Positions 51,852 to 60,370 of a stretch of 64,000 nt of DNA are shown here, piece after piece. Made by a program: the position numbers and the translations under genes. Each line of letters opens with the position of its first letter. Within the stretch, counting starts at the first letter, position 1. The DNA lies in assembly GCA_016931295.1 (NCBI GenBank), contig JAFGEZ010000014.1:1-64000 (forward strand), given 5' to 3'. The stretch is from Candidatus Krumholzibacteriota bacterium (lineage in GTDB: Bacteria; Krumholzibacteriota; Krumholzibacteriia; Krumholzibacteriales; Krumholzibacteriaceae). Below the pieces are notes generated by a model. It was given only the letters and a program-made list of their open reading frames with translations, ran no database searches and had not been told where the DNA came from.

Positions 51852-52152
51852 GTCGTCCTCCATCGAAGCGGCCGCGCGCGGCCGGAGAAAGCGGTTCCGT
51901 CCGCATCAGACCGTCCCGGGGGCGGCAATGACACAATCCGGAATTTTCCGATTGACACGATTTTTGCATTTGACTTATCATTTAGGCATAGAGGGATCCC
52001 CCCGAACACAACATGATCGGCAGAAACGAACACCATGTGAACAATCGTTTACATGATCGGTTCGCGTCCATCGGCATCCCGCGCACCGGCATGGACATGA
52101 CAGCAGCATACAGACAATACGCGCCACAGGCGCCACGGGGGAGGGATGGAAG
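51852..52152 (+). promoter_or_regulatory. Divergent promoter region of two lipoprotein genes
   Basis: AT-rich 301-bp gap. On the plus strand TTGACA (51952-51957), 18 bp, then TATCAT (51976-51981) gives a good promoter about 170 bp ahead of the TolB-like gene; the leader contains GGGAGGGATGGAAG as ribosome site. No convincing minus-strand promoter was located. Confidence 0.6.
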
Positions 52153-53103
52153 ATGCGCCGTCCGTATCGACCGTTGCTCGTCGCCGCGATCGCATGCGTC
52201 GCGATGACGGGATCGGGGTGCGACGAGTCCGCGGTCGAGCCCGCCGACAGCCTGTTGGACTGGCTGATCGTGTACCCGATGATCGACGCCGGTCCGGCCT
52301 GGTCGCCCGACGGCTCGACGATCGCCTATCATCACTTCGGCGTCGTGGACGTCGACCCGCTCGACGGCACATCCCGTATCGACGAGGACCTCGCCGGTCT
52401 CTGGCTGATCGACATCGACGGCGGCGACCCGCGCCGCATCTCGCCGATCGGCAGGCAACCGGCATGGTCGCCGGACGGCTCGCGGATCGCCTTCGTCCAC
52501 GACCGTGACCTCTTCACCATCGCCGCGGACGGCTCCGACCCGCGACAACTGACCACCGGGGGCGGATGCCTCTGGCCGGACTGGTCGAGCGACGGGAGCA
52601 GGATCGCCTGCTCGTTCGGCGGGATCCGCATCTTCGACGCCGGGACGGGTGAGGAGCTGTTCAGGAAGGACGGTCCGCACGGCATCAGCTGGTCGCCCGA
52701 TGACCGGCTGTTCGTCTTCGTCGGCGACAACGAGTGGGGCTCGTCGCAGGGAGCGCTGTGGACGTACGACATGACGAGCGACGTCATGACGCCCCTGGGA
52801 ACTCCCCACGGCTATTACTGGGAACTCGCCTGGTCGCCCGACGGCTCGCGGATCGCCTGCGCGCATCGTTCAAACGACGCGTCCGCGGGATGCGACATCT
52901 GGATCGTGGACGCAGGCGGCGGGAACCCGCTCCGGTTGACCGACGGCGGAGGCGGCGAGCCGTGCTGGTCGCCGGACGGCTCGCGCATCGCATACGTCAG
53001 GTATGCGATACGCGAATACACGCCGGCCAACGGAACGATCTGGATCATGAACGCCGACGGCACGGGACAGCGGCAGCTCACCGCCTCGCCCGTCGGGCCC
53101 TGA
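52153..53103 (+). CDS. TolB-like beta-propeller lipoprotein
   Basis: A 316-residue lipoprotein (lipobox GSGC) made of WD40-like PD40 repeats of the TolB type. Each blade contains WSPDGSxIAY or a variant (GPAWSPDGSTIAYHH, PAWSPDGSRIAFVH, ELAWSPDGSRIACAH, PCWSPDGSRIAYVR) and ends with a D-G-x-x-P-R-Q-L-T segment. Six or seven blades are visible, giving a propeller that usually binds a peptide or sugar. No enzyme motif is present, unlike S9 peptidases with the same repeat. It stands alone between the divergent promoter region and mogA, with which it converges. Confidence 0.85.
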   Translation: MRRPYRPLLVAAIACVAMTGSGCDESAVEPADSLLDWLIVYPMIDAGPAWSPDGSTIAYHHFGVVDVDPLDGTSRIDEDLAGLWLIDIDGGDPRRISPIGRQPAWSPDGSRIAFVHDRDLFTIAADGSDPRQLTTGGGCLWPDWSSDGSRIACSFGGIRIFDAGTGEELFRKDGPHGISWSPDDRLFVFVGDNEWGSSQGALWTYDMTSDVMTPLGTPHGYYWELAWSPDGSRIACAHRSNDASAGCDIWIVDAGGGNPLRLTDGGGGEPCWSPDGSRIAYVRYAIREYTPANGTIWIMNADGTGQRQLTASPVGP

Positions 53104-53111
53104 CGCCGCTC

Positions 53112-53579
53112 TCAGTGCCCCTCGCCGCGGATCATCCGCACGGCGTGCGGCAGGATCGGCACGAGGAGCCCGGCGCAGTAGGCCGCCCCCTCCACCGAAC
53201 CGGGAAGATTCACGACGAGGGTCTGCCCCCGCACGGCGGCCGTCCCGCGCGAGGTGACGGCGTGGATCGTCTGCTCGAGGGATTTCATCCGCAGGTAGTC
53301 GCCGATCCCCGGCACGAGCCGGTCGCAGAGGTTGCGCGTGATCTCGGGCGTGTGGTCGCGCGGGCCGAGCCCCGTGCCGCCGGTCGTCAGGATCGCGTCG
53401 ACGTCGTCGCGCGACCGGATCACCCGCTCTATGCCGGCCGGCTCGTCGGAGACGACGAGGCGTTCGATCACGGCGCCGGGGATCCCCGCGGCGATCGCCC
53501 CGGCCACCGCCGGACCGGAACGGTCCTCGTATTCCCCGCGCGCGGCGCGGTCAGAGATCGTAAGCACCAGTATCCTCAC
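53112..53579 (-). CDS. mogA: Molybdopterin adenylyltransferase-type protein MogA/MoaB
   Basis: A 155-residue MogA/MoaB-family protein, which adenylylates molybdopterin ahead of metal insertion. Family blocks are [36 protein letters not shown], the MPT-binding GTGLG loop and VNLPGSVEGAAYCAGLL. The start is GTG at 53579, with GGAGGTGAGAC ahead, and it overlaps the MOSC gene by 29 bases. It is the last gene of an eleven-gene tungstate/molybdate operon running from 60370 to 53112. MogA versus MoaB cannot be separated here with certainty. Confidence 0.9.
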   Translation of the reverse strand: MRILVLTISDRAARGEYEDRSGPAVAGAIAAGIPGAVIERLVVSDEPAGIERVIRSRDDVDAILTTGGTGLGPRDHTPEITRNLCDRLVPGIGDYLRMKSLEQTIHAVTSRGTAAVRGQTLVVNLPGSVEGAAYCAGLLVPILPHAVRMIRGEGH

Positions 53580-53991
53580 GTCTCACCTCCCCCCCGCGGA
53601 CGACGCGGGCGAAGATGCCCCGCCGCGGCATGACGCAGTCCCCCGTCTTCCGGAGGATCTCGCAGCCGCGGTGGCACTCCTTGCCGATCTTCGTCACCTC
53701 GAGCAGGGCCTCGCCGATCTCGAGCCGCGTGCCGAGAGGCAGTGCGGGGAGATCGATCCCGCGCGTCGTGACGTTCTCGGCGAAATCCCCCGGCTCGAGT
53801 TCGGGGAGCTTCGTTCTCATCGAGTCGACGTCCTCGATGCCGAGCAGGGAGACCTGGCGGTTTCCCGGCCCGGCGTGGGCGTCGCCGACGATCCCGTGAT
53901 CCTCGCGCAGCTCGACCCGCTCGACGGGGGTCTTCGTCGTTCCCGTTCTGGCCGAGACGTTCAGCGATACGATTCCGAAGGTCCTCCTCAC
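53551..53991 (-). CDS. MOSC-domain protein
   Basis: A 146-residue MOSC-domain protein, a family that handles sulfur or metal on molybdenum cofactors and carries a conserved Cys. Visible blocks are [54 protein letters not shown] and [26 protein letters not shown], in which the Cys cluster is typical of free-standing MOSC proteins of anaerobes. The GTG start at 53991 overlaps the moaC stop (GTGA). It sits between moaC and mogA. Confidence 0.87.
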   Translation of the reverse strand: MRRTFGIVSLNVSARTGTTKTPVERVELREDHGIVGDAHAGPGNRQVSLLGIEDVDSMRTKLPELEPGDFAENVTTRGIDLPALPLGTRLEIGEALLEVTKIGKECHRGCEILRKTGDCVMPRRGIFARVVRGGEVRREDTGAYDL

Positions 53992-54440
53992 GGCTCCTCC
54001 TTCGTCTTCTCCGTCAGCCGGATCGGCCCGATCGTCATCTCCCGGTCGACCGCCTTGCACATGTCGTAGAGGGTGAGGGCCGCGACGGCGACGGCCGTCA
54101 GGGCCTCCATCTCGACGCCGGTCCGCGCCGTCGTCACCGCCGTCGCCTCGATCTCGACGCGGTTTTCGCGGAAAACGAGGTCGACGGCGACGTGGTCGAG
54201 GGGAAGGGGGTGGCAGAGGGGGATGAGCTCTCCCGTGCGCTTGGCCGCCTGGATCCCGGCGATCCTCGCCGCGGCGAGGGCCTCCCCCTTCGCCAGGGCG
54301 CCCGCGCGAAGCCGCTCGATCGTCTCCGGCCGCATGGTCACCTCGCCGGCGGCGACGGCCGTCCGCCGGAGCGGGGGCTTGCCCGAGACGTCGACCATCC
54401 GCACGCGGCCGCGCCCGTCGATGTGCGAGAAATCCGTCAC
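53988..54440 (-). CDS. moaC: Cyclic pyranopterin monophosphate synthase MoaC
   Basis: A 150-residue MoaC that converts the MoaA product to cyclic pyranopterin monophosphate. Diagnostic blocks are [58 protein letters not shown] and [27 protein letters not shown]. The ATG at 54440 begins one base after the moaA stop, so both are read from one message. Confidence 0.97.
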   Translation of the reverse strand: MTDFSHIDGRGRVRMVDVSGKPPLRRTAVAAGEVTMRPETIERLRAGALAKGEALAAARIAGIQAAKRTGELIPLCHPLPLDHVAVDLVFRENRVEIEATAVTTARTGVEMEALTAVAVAALTLYDMCKAVDREMTIGPIRLTEKTKEEP

Positions 54441-54441
54441 G

Positions 54442-55257
54442 TCATCCTCCGATCTCGTTCATGCTCCTGCTCACGCACCCCGTGCCCCGGCGCGGCTTCT
54501 CCCGGACGGCCCGCCGCAGGCTTCCCTCGACGTCTTCGAAATCCACGGGGATCTCATGGTCGTCGAAGAGGCAGGGCTTGAGGAACCCGTCGGCGGTGAG
54601 CCTGATCTTGTTGCACCGCTCGCAGGGAAGCGGCCGGTCGCAAACGTGCGGGCACCGGCTCTCGTCGGGCCGCCCGTCGAGCCGGAACCGCCTGATCGTC
54701 TGCAGCACGAGTCCGTTCGCCCCGCAGAAACCCCGCATGCGGTCGATCTCCTCCGGCGTCGTCCCGTCGAAGACGACCATGTTGACCTTCACCGGATCGA
54801 GCCCCGCCTCCCTCGCCGCCACGATCCCCGCGACCGCCTCGACGATCTCCCCGCCGCGGGTGATCTCGCGGAAGCGCTCCGCGTCGAGGGTGTCGAGCGA
54901 GACGTTGACGCGGGCGAGCCCGGCCCGCTTCAGGGCCCGAGCCGTCTCCGGGAAAAGGAGCGAGCCGTTCGTCGTCATCGATACCTCCCCGATCCCCTCG
55001 ATCGGCGCGAGCAACGCGACGAGATCGGGGAGGCCGCGGCGGACGAGGGGCTCGCCGCCGGTGAGCCTGATCTTCGAGATGCCCAGCCCGGCCGCGGCGC
55101 GGGCGACCTCGGCGATCCGCTCGAAGGAGAGGATCTCGTCGTGCTGCTTGAGGGCGATCCCCCCGGGCGGCATGCAGTAGACGCAGCGGAAGTTGCAGCG
55201 GTCGGTCACCGAGATCCGCAGGTAGTCGATATGCCGTCCCGCCTGATCGTTCAGCAC
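54442..55257 (-). CDS. moaA: GTP 3',8-cyclase MoaA
   Basis: A 271-residue radical SAM enzyme that makes the first pterin intermediate. The radical SAM cluster is in [13 protein letters not shown], the SAM-binding stretch in [13 protein letters not shown], and the second iron-sulfur cluster in [19 protein letters not shown]. It ends in the essential GG pair (NEIGG). It is shorter than E. coli MoaA (329), mainly in the middle, but all cysteines are kept. It overlaps moeA by seven bases. Confidence 0.96.
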   Translation of the reverse strand: MLNDQAGRHIDYLRISVTDRCNFRCVYCMPPGGIALKQHDEILSFERIAEVARAAAGLGISKIRLTGGEPLVRRGLPDLVALLAPIEGIGEVSMTTNGSLLFPETARALKRAGLARVNVSLDTLDAERFREITRGGEIVEAVAGIVAAREAGLDPVKVNMVVFDGTTPEEIDRMRGFCGANGLVLQTIRRFRLDGRPDESRCPHVCDRPLPCERCNKIRLTADGFLKPCLFDDHEIPVDFEDVEGSLRRAVREKPRRGTGCVSRSMNEIGG

Positions 55258-56492
55258 GGCCGCTTCTCCTCCCCCGCCGGCGAGAGCCGGATGACGGTCG
55301 CGCGTACCGGCGTGCCGGCCGGGATCTCCCCGACCCCCACGGGCACGGCCACGAAACCGTCGGCCGCCGCGTACGCGTGGATGTGCGCCGAGCCGTGATA
55401 CTCGACGGGGTGGATGGCGCCCTCCGGGCCGAGTCTCACCGGGACGTGGGCGAGGCGATCAAACCGTCGCCGCCGGATCGGCGAGGCGAGCACCCCCGTG
55501 ACGACGAGAGGCCGGTGCTCCCTGCCCATCAGGCGGTGGCAGAAGGGCAGGACGAAGAGTTCGAAGACGAGGAAGACGGAGACGGGATTGCCGGGCAGGC
55601 CGAAGACCCAGTCGCCGTCGCCGCGGCCGAAGACGGTCGGCTTGCCCGGCTTCATGGCGATCTTCTCGACGAGCAGCTCGAAGCCGCGGCCGCGGAGGAC
55701 CGCCGGCACGAAATCGTACGCCCCCATCGAGACGCCGCCGGAGAAAAGGAAGACGTCCACCGCGCCGCGCGCCCGGTCGATCACGGCGCCGATCGTCTCC
55801 GGCGCGTCCCCGGCGATGCCGAGACAGCGGGGGATGCAGCCGGCCGCCGCCGCCTGGGCCGCGAGCTGCGCTCCGTTGGAATCGCGGATCATCGCCCCCG
55901 ACGGTCGCTCGGCGGGCTCGACGAGCTCGCTCCCCGTGGCGACGATCCCGAGCACGGGGCGGCGCGCGACGGGCACCTCGACGCAGCCGACCGCGGCGAG
56001 GACGGCCGTCTCGGCGGAGGTGACGAGCGTCCCGCGCCGCAGAACGACCTCCCCCTCCCGCACGTCCTCGGCTTTGCGGCAGACGTTCCTCGCTTCGCTC
56101 CGGCGCGTGACGACCATCCGTTCGTCCCTGATCTCCGTGTGCTCCACCATGACGACCGTGTCGGCCCCCCCGGGGAGAACGCCGCCCGTCATGATCCGCG
56201 CGCATTCGCCCGGACCGACCGCGAACGGCGGGATCGTGCCCGCGGGGATCTCGCCGACGATCTCGAGGGGCCGGCCGAGGTCGGCGGCCCGGCAGGCGAA
56301 GCCGTCCATCGCCGACTTGTCGAAGGGGGGCATGTCCACGTCCGACCGCACGTCGGCCGCGAGGATGCGGCCCGCCGCCGCATCGAGCGAAACCGTCTCC
56401 GTCCCGAGCGGGGCAGCCGCCGTTCCGGGCGGAACCGCCGACATGATGCGCCGGAAGGCCTCGTTGAAGGGTATCGTCTCTCCCGTGTTCAC
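55251..56492 (-). CDS. moeA: Molybdopterin molybdenumtransferase MoeA
   Basis: A 413-residue MoeA that inserts molybdate or tungstate into adenylylated pterin. It has VRSDVDMPPFDKSAMDGFA, MTGGVLPGGADTVVMVEHTE, the GEI-domain SGGVSMGAYDFVP motif and VFGLPGNPVSVFLVFELFVLP. The C-terminal beta-barrel domain IV is present. The GTG at 56492 overlaps the MobB-like stop (GTGA). Whether it prefers tungsten is not readable; the neighbouring AOR-like fusion argues for tungsten. Confidence 0.95.
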   Translation of the reverse strand: MNTGETIPFNEAFRRIMSAVPPGTAAAPLGTETVSLDAAAGRILAADVRSDVDMPPFDKSAMDGFACRAADLGRPLEIVGEIPAGTIPPFAVGPGECARIMTGGVLPGGADTVVMVEHTEIRDERMVVTRRSEARNVCRKAEDVREGEVVLRRGTLVTSAETAVLAAVGCVEVPVARRPVLGIVATGSELVEPAERPSGAMIRDSNGAQLAAQAAAAGCIPRCLGIAGDAPETIGAVIDRARGAVDVFLFSGGVSMGAYDFVPAVLRGRGFELLVEKIAMKPGKPTVFGRGDGDWVFGLPGNPVSVFLVFELFVLPFCHRLMGREHRPLVVTGVLASPIRRRRFDRLAHVPVRLGPEGAIHPVEYHGSAHIHAYAAADGFVAVPVGVGEIPAGTPVRATVIRLSPAGEEKRPC

Positions 56493-56974
56493 GTTTCCCG
56501 CTTCCGTTTTGCCGCGGCTTCGTCCGCGACGCGCGTTCCCGTCTCCCCGCCCTGTTCCGTCGCGCCGGCGAGTTGCGCGATCCGCCGCATCGTCTCCTCG
56601 TCGACGCCGAGTTCCGTGGCGAGGCGCCGCAACTCGCCGGCGCCGACGGGCAGCCCCCGCACGATGTCGGCGCGCCGCCGGGCGAGGGCCGCCGATGGCT
56701 TCGGCCGGTCGGCCGCGAGGTAGACGACGCAGTCGGCGTCGATCTCGGCGAGGACGCGGTTGCTCTCGACGACGAGCCAGGGCGCGTTTCCGTGCGCCTC
56801 CGCGATCCGTTCCCACGGCGTGCCGACGGGGTAGAAGGCGTTCCCCCCGCCGGGCTTGCGCTTTCCGTGGCCGATCTTCACGTGCACGGCCCCGGGAAGG
56901 AGCCGGCGGATCGCCCCGGCGAGGGCGGTCTTGCCGACGTTCGACCGGGCGCCGGACACGACGATCGTCTTCAC
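56489..56974 (-). CDS. MobB-like P-loop nucleotide-binding protein
   Basis: A 161-residue P-loop protein. It begins KTIVVSGARSNVGKTALAGAIRRLL with a Walker A GARSNVGKT, then PGAVHVKIGHGKRKPGGGN and WLVVESNRVLAEIDADCVVYLAADRP, the SNxxL pattern of MobB-like proteins that help attach nucleotides to the pterin. The final 50 residues are a helical tail not usual in MobB. It sits between the small Cys protein and moeA. Confidence 0.8.
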   Translation of the reverse strand: MKTIVVSGARSNVGKTALAGAIRRLLPGAVHVKIGHGKRKPGGGNAFYPVGTPWERIAEAHGNAPWLVVESNRVLAEIDADCVVYLAADRPKPSAALARRRADIVRGLPVGAGELRRLATELGVDEETMRRIAQLAGATEQGGETGTRVADEAAAKRKRET

Positions 56975-56984
56975 GCGGTTCCTC

Positions 56985-57173
56985 CTAGTCGAAGCAGCCG
57001 AGCTGGCACCCGACGATCTTCACGCCGCGGTCGTTGCAGGCCTCGCCGATTGCCCGCACGGCCACCCCGCGCCCGGCGGCGATCTCGAAGGCCCGCGCGC
57101 AGTAGAGCACCCGCTTGCCGTCGCGCTCGACGGCGGCCGCCTCGACCGCGTCGCCGATCGTTTCGTCACTCAT
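56985..57173 (-). CDS. Small Cys-rich protein in the metal-cofactor operon
   Basis: I do not recognise this 62-residue protein. It is mixed alpha/beta with a CARAFEIA segment and a C-terminal IVGCQLGCFD, so three to four cysteines could bind metal or iron-sulfur. The ATG overlaps the modE-like stop by eight bases, and the stop is eleven bases before the MobB-like ATG. Its position among regulator, transporter and cofactor genes suggests a metal- or cofactor-related role; nothing more can be said. Confidence 0.75.
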   Translation of the reverse strand: MSDETIGDAVEAAAVERDGKRVLYCARAFEIAAGRGVAVRAIGEACNDRGVKIVGCQLGCFD

Positions 57174-57534
57174 CGTCGTCTCCTTCCACCAGCGTCTCGA
57201 GATAAAGAGTATACGCCTTTCCCATGCACGAGGAAACCTCCTCCCGGTAGCCGTCCCACGCGGCGAGCAGCTGCCGGCCGAAGGGGGTGAGGACGGTGGA
57301 GCCTCCCCCCGGCCCCCCGCGCGACGTCTCGACGAGCGTGCGCCCGAGGGCCGCCTCCGCGCGCCTGATGTCGCCCCACGCCTTCCGGTAGCCCCGCCCG
57401 AGCGACCGGGCCGCGTCCCCGATCGACCCCCGCTCCCGCACGGCGGAGAGGAGTTGCACGGTGCCGTCGCCGAAAAGCCCCTCCTCGCCGGAAGCGCGCA
57501 AGTAGAGTTTCAGTCGCGGCCGCACGTTCCGCAC
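57166..57534 (-). CDS. ModE-like molybdate/tungstate-responsive regulator
   Basis: A 122-residue protein consisting only of the ModE N-terminal winged-helix domain: DGTVQLLSAVRERGSIGDAARSLGRGYRKAWGDIRRAEAALGRTLVE, then SRGGPGGGSTVLTPFGRQLLAAW. It lacks the C-terminal molybdate-binding (Mop) domains of E. coli ModE, like many Desulfovibrio-type short ModE proteins. The start is GTG at 57534 with GGAGGTGA upstream. It probably binds the inverted repeat ahead of wtpA. Metal sensing may depend on a partner, which is inference. Confidence 0.88.
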   Translation of the reverse strand: MRNVRPRLKLYLRASGEEGLFGDGTVQLLSAVRERGSIGDAARSLGRGYRKAWGDIRRAEAALGRTLVETSRGGPGGGSTVLTPFGRQLLAAWDGYREEVSSCMGKAYTLYLETLVEGDDDE

Positions 57535-57538
57535 GGCG

Positions 57539-58591
57539 TCACCTCCTGAGAAACCGGACGTCCCCCGCCCTCACGCTCGCCCAGACGCGGACGCCCGGAC
57601 GCAGGCCGAGCGCCTCGACCCGGTCGTGCGCGAGAAGGGCCGACAGCTCGACGCCAACGTCGACCGTCACCTCCACGCCGAAGCGCACCGGGACGGTGTC
57701 GACCACGACGCCGGCCAGGACGTTGCGCGCGCCCGAATCGGGCCTCCCGACCGAAAGGGTCACGTCCTCGCCCCGGATGACGACGTGCCCCTCCCCCGCC
57801 GGACCGTCGTCGACGAGGTCGAGGGAAATCCCGTCGCAGAAAATCCTCGCCCGGCCGCCCTCGCGGGCGAGGATCCCGGGAAGGAAATTGCCGATCCCCG
57901 CGAACCGCGCGACGAAGGATGACGCCGGGCGGCGGAAGACCTCCCGCGGTTCTCCCGCCTGCACGATCTTCCCCCGCTCCATCACCCCGACGCGCGTGGC
58001 GAGCGCGATCGCCTCCTCGTAGTCGTGGGTCACGTGGACGACCGTCACGCCGTCGCGGTTGATTTGCCGGAGCAGCCGGCGGAGCCCCGACCGCGCGCCG
58101 GCGTCGAGCGAGGAGAGGGGCTCGTCGAGGAGGAGGACCTCCGGCGCGGGCGCGAGCGCCCGCGCGAGGGCGACGCGCTGCGCCTCCCCGCCCGAGAGGG
58201 TGCCCGGCCGCCGATCGAGGAGCAACTCGATCCCCAGTTGTCGGGCGACGTCCGCAACGCGCGCCCGCCTGCCCGCCCGGTCGGCGCCCCGCCGCCCCCC
58301 GAGCCCGTAGGCGACGTTGCCCCGGACGGAGAGATGCGGGAAGAGCGACTGTCCTTGGAAGACGAGACCGATCCGCCGGCGCTGGATGCGCTCGGAGGTG
58401 ATATCGCGCCCTCCGAGGAAGATCCGCCCCCCGTCGGGCGGGATGAGCCCGGCGATCGTCTCGAGGAGGATCGTCTTGCCGACCCCCGACTCGCCGAGGA
58501 GGACGAGGTACTCACCCGGGGCCGCCTCGAAGGAGACGTCGCGGATCGCGAAATCGCCGAGACGCTTCGAGAGGCCATCAACGCGCAGCAT
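57539..58591 (-). CDS. wtpC: Tungstate/molybdate ABC transporter ATPase
   Basis: A 350-residue ABC ATPase with Walker A LLGESGVGKTILLE, Q-loop FQGQSLFPHLSV, signature LSGGEAQRVALARAL and Walker B VLLLDEPLSSLDAG. A C-terminal TOBE/Mop-like domain (from about residue 240, VVIRGEDVTLSVG and VTVDVGVELSALLAHDRV) is typical of ModC/WtpC. It overlaps the permease gene by fourteen bases and begins at ATG 58591. Coupled to a WtpA-like binding protein, so tungstate is the likely main substrate. Confidence 0.93.
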   Translation of the reverse strand: MLRVDGLSKRLGDFAIRDVSFEAAPGEYLVLLGESGVGKTILLETIAGLIPPDGGRIFLGGRDITSERIQRRRIGLVFQGQSLFPHLSVRGNVAYGLGGRRGADRAGRRARVADVARQLGIELLLDRRPGTLSGGEAQRVALARALAPAPEVLLLDEPLSSLDAGARSGLRRLLRQINRDGVTVVHVTHDYEEAIALATRVGVMERGKIVQAGEPREVFRRPASSFVARFAGIGNFLPGILAREGGRARIFCDGISLDLVDDGPAGEGHVVIRGEDVTLSVGRPDSGARNVLAGVVVDTVPVRFGVEVTVDVGVELSALLAHDRVEALGLRPGVRVWASVRAGDVRFLRR

Positions 58592-59369
58592 GGCGCCTCC
58601 CTCCCGCGACGACGCGGAGCGCGAGGAAGAAGGCCAGGCAGATCGCGATGAAGAGCACCGAGACGGGCCGGGCGTACTTCAGCCCGAAGGCGCCGAAGCG
58701 CTCGTAGATCAGCACCGGCGTGATCATCGGGTGGTAGGCGATGACGAGCACCGCCCCGAACTCGCTCATCCCCCGCGCCCACATCATGATCAGCCCCGAG
58801 AGGATCGAGCGCCAGGCGAGGGGAACGGAGATCGTGAGGAAGACGCGCAGCGGCGAGGCGCCGAGGTTGAGGGCCGCCTGCTCGAGCTGGACGGGGACGG
58901 CGGCGAAACCGTCGCGCGCCGCGTTCACGAGGAAGGGAACGCTCACGAAGGCCATCCCCGCCATGATCCCCGCCGGGCCGCCGACGAAGCGGATCCCGAC
59001 GGCCTCGCCCAATTCTCCGACCGGCGTGCCCGGCGAGAGGACGCCGAGGAGCGCGATCCCCGCCGCCGAATGGGGGATGACGATCGGCACGTCGACGATC
59101 CCGTTGACGAGCGGCTTGAGCGGAAACGTTCGCCGGGCGAGAAGCCAGGCGAGGGGGATCGCGCCGATCGCCGAGAGGAGAGTCGCCCCCATCGCGGCGA
59201 GGAGGGTCAGGCGAACGCTTGCGGCCACCTCGCGCTCGGTCGCCGTGTCGACGAGCTCCGCGGGCGTCGTCGAGAAGAACATCCCGGCGAGCGGCGCCAC
59301 GATGAAGAGAAGCACCAGTCCGCCGAGGGCGGCGAAGACGAGGTGCGCCGGCTCGGTCCGTTGCGTCAT
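58578..59369 (-). CDS. wtpB: Tungstate/molybdate ABC transporter permease
   Basis: A 263-residue permease with six hydrophobic segments. It contains a ModB-type EAA loop (FAAVPVQLEQAALNLGASPLRVFLTISVPLAWRSIL), PIVIPHSAAGIALLGVLSP and the MWARGMSEFGAVLVIAYHP terminal motif, which is characteristic of ModB/WtpB. The ATG at 59369-59367 overlaps the wtpA stop (ATGA). It forms the channel with WtpC. Confidence 0.93.
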   Translation of the reverse strand: MTQRTEPAHLVFAALGGLVLLFIVAPLAGMFFSTTPAELVDTATEREVAASVRLTLLAAMGATLLSAIGAIPLAWLLARRTFPLKPLVNGIVDVPIVIPHSAAGIALLGVLSPGTPVGELGEAVGIRFVGGPAGIMAGMAFVSVPFLVNAARDGFAAVPVQLEQAALNLGASPLRVFLTISVPLAWRSILSGLIMMWARGMSEFGAVLVIAYHPMITPVLIYERFGAFGLKYARPVSVLFIAICLAFFLALRVVAGGRRHAAR

Positions 59370-60370
59370 GCGCCCCCCTCCGGCGCGTCCCTGCCGCCGG
59401 CCGGCGGCAGGGCGAAACGCCGCAGCCGCGCCGGGAGCGCCTCCCAGGAATCGGTCGGCGAGGGCACGACCGAGGGCTGCCCGGCCGCCTCCATCGCGGC
59501 CATGCCCCTCTCCGCGTCGAGGAGATACTCGACGAAGGCGAGGGCGAGCGCCTGGTGCGGCGCCTGCCGCGGGATCGTCACCCCGTAGACCATCGGCGCC
59601 CCGCGCTTCACGATCGTCGTTCCCGGCCGCCTGCCGGACACCTCGACCTCGACCGCGGCGTAGAGCCCGGCGAGATCGGCCCGTTTCAGGTTGATCTCGT
59701 CGGGCAGGACGAGAAAGGGAAGACCGTGCTGCATGGCGACGGACCGGTAGAGGAAGGCGTAGTCGATCGCCCCCGATTCGAGGAGGGCGATGAGATCGGT
59801 CTCCTTCGGCCTGATGAATGCCCCGTCCTTCCGGAGAAGCCGGGCGGCGAGCCCCGGGACGCCGTAATAACGCTCGGCGAGCTTCGCCGTGAGCACGGCG
59901 CGGTACCCGCAGGGATCGCTGTCGGGATCGGAGCGGCCGAAGGCGACCGCGTCGTCGAGGAGCACCTCGTGCCAGTTCTCCACCGAGATCTCGCCGGCGC
60001 GGGTTGAACCTGTCCGGTAGACGATCGCCATCTCGTTGCTTGCGAACCGGATGTTCCACGACGCGTGTTCGGGGATGAGCAACTCGTCGATCACCGTGTA
60101 GTCGGCCGAGGCCATCACGTCGGCCGGGCGGCCGAGATCGGCGATCTTGCGCGCGCAGGAGCGGCTTCCCGCCGCCTCGAGGAGCACGCGCACGCCGGGG
60201 TGCGCCGCCTCGAAGTCGTCGGCGATCCGCCGGAAGGGCACCGACAGGCTCCCCGCGTGGAAGACGATGATGTCGTCGGTATCGCCGCCGCACGAGATCC
60301 CCCCCGCGAAAAGGGGCGAGGCGGCGACGAGCAGGACGGCGAGACGCCGGAGACGTTTCGCGCGGGACAT
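59366..60370 (-). CDS. wtpA: Tungstate-binding lipoprotein WtpA
   Basis: A 334-residue periplasmic binding lipoprotein (lipobox GISC) of the WtpA/ModA type. The oxyanion site begins VFHAGSLSVPFRRIADDFEAAHPG, and AGSRSCARKIADLGRPADV, DAVAFGRSDPDSDPCGYRAVL and IDYAFLYRSVAMQHGLPFLVLP are the WtpA-like blocks. WtpA proteins hold tungstate or molybdate octahedrally with carboxylates, here probably the Glu/Asp of these segments. The ATG at 60370 has GGAGGATTC ahead. It starts the minus-strand operon, immediately downstream of an inverted-repeat operator. Confidence 0.92.
   Translation of the reverse strand: MSRAKRLRRLAVLLVAASPLFAGGISCGGDTDDIIVFHAGSLSVPFRRIADDFEAAHPGVRVLLEAAGSRSCARKIADLGRPADVMASADYTVIDELLIPEHASWNIRFASNEMAIVYRTGSTRAGEISVENWHEVLLDDAVAFGRSDPDSDPCGYRAVLTAKLAERYYGVPGLAARLLRKDGAFIRPKETDLIALLESGAIDYAFLYRSVAMQHGLPFLVLPDEINLKRADLAGLYAAVEVEVSGRRPGTTIVKRGAPMVYGVTIPRQAPHQALALAFVEYLLDAERGMAAMEAAGQPSVVPSPTDSWEALPARLRRFALPPAGGRDAPEGGA

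Noticed and set aside
53112-60370. Calling the transporter strictly ModABC for molybdate
   Set aside because: Binding-protein motifs (FHAGSLSVPF, YRSVAMQHGL) and the AOR-like neighbour fit the WtpABC/tungstate group better, although molybdate is also bound by this family.
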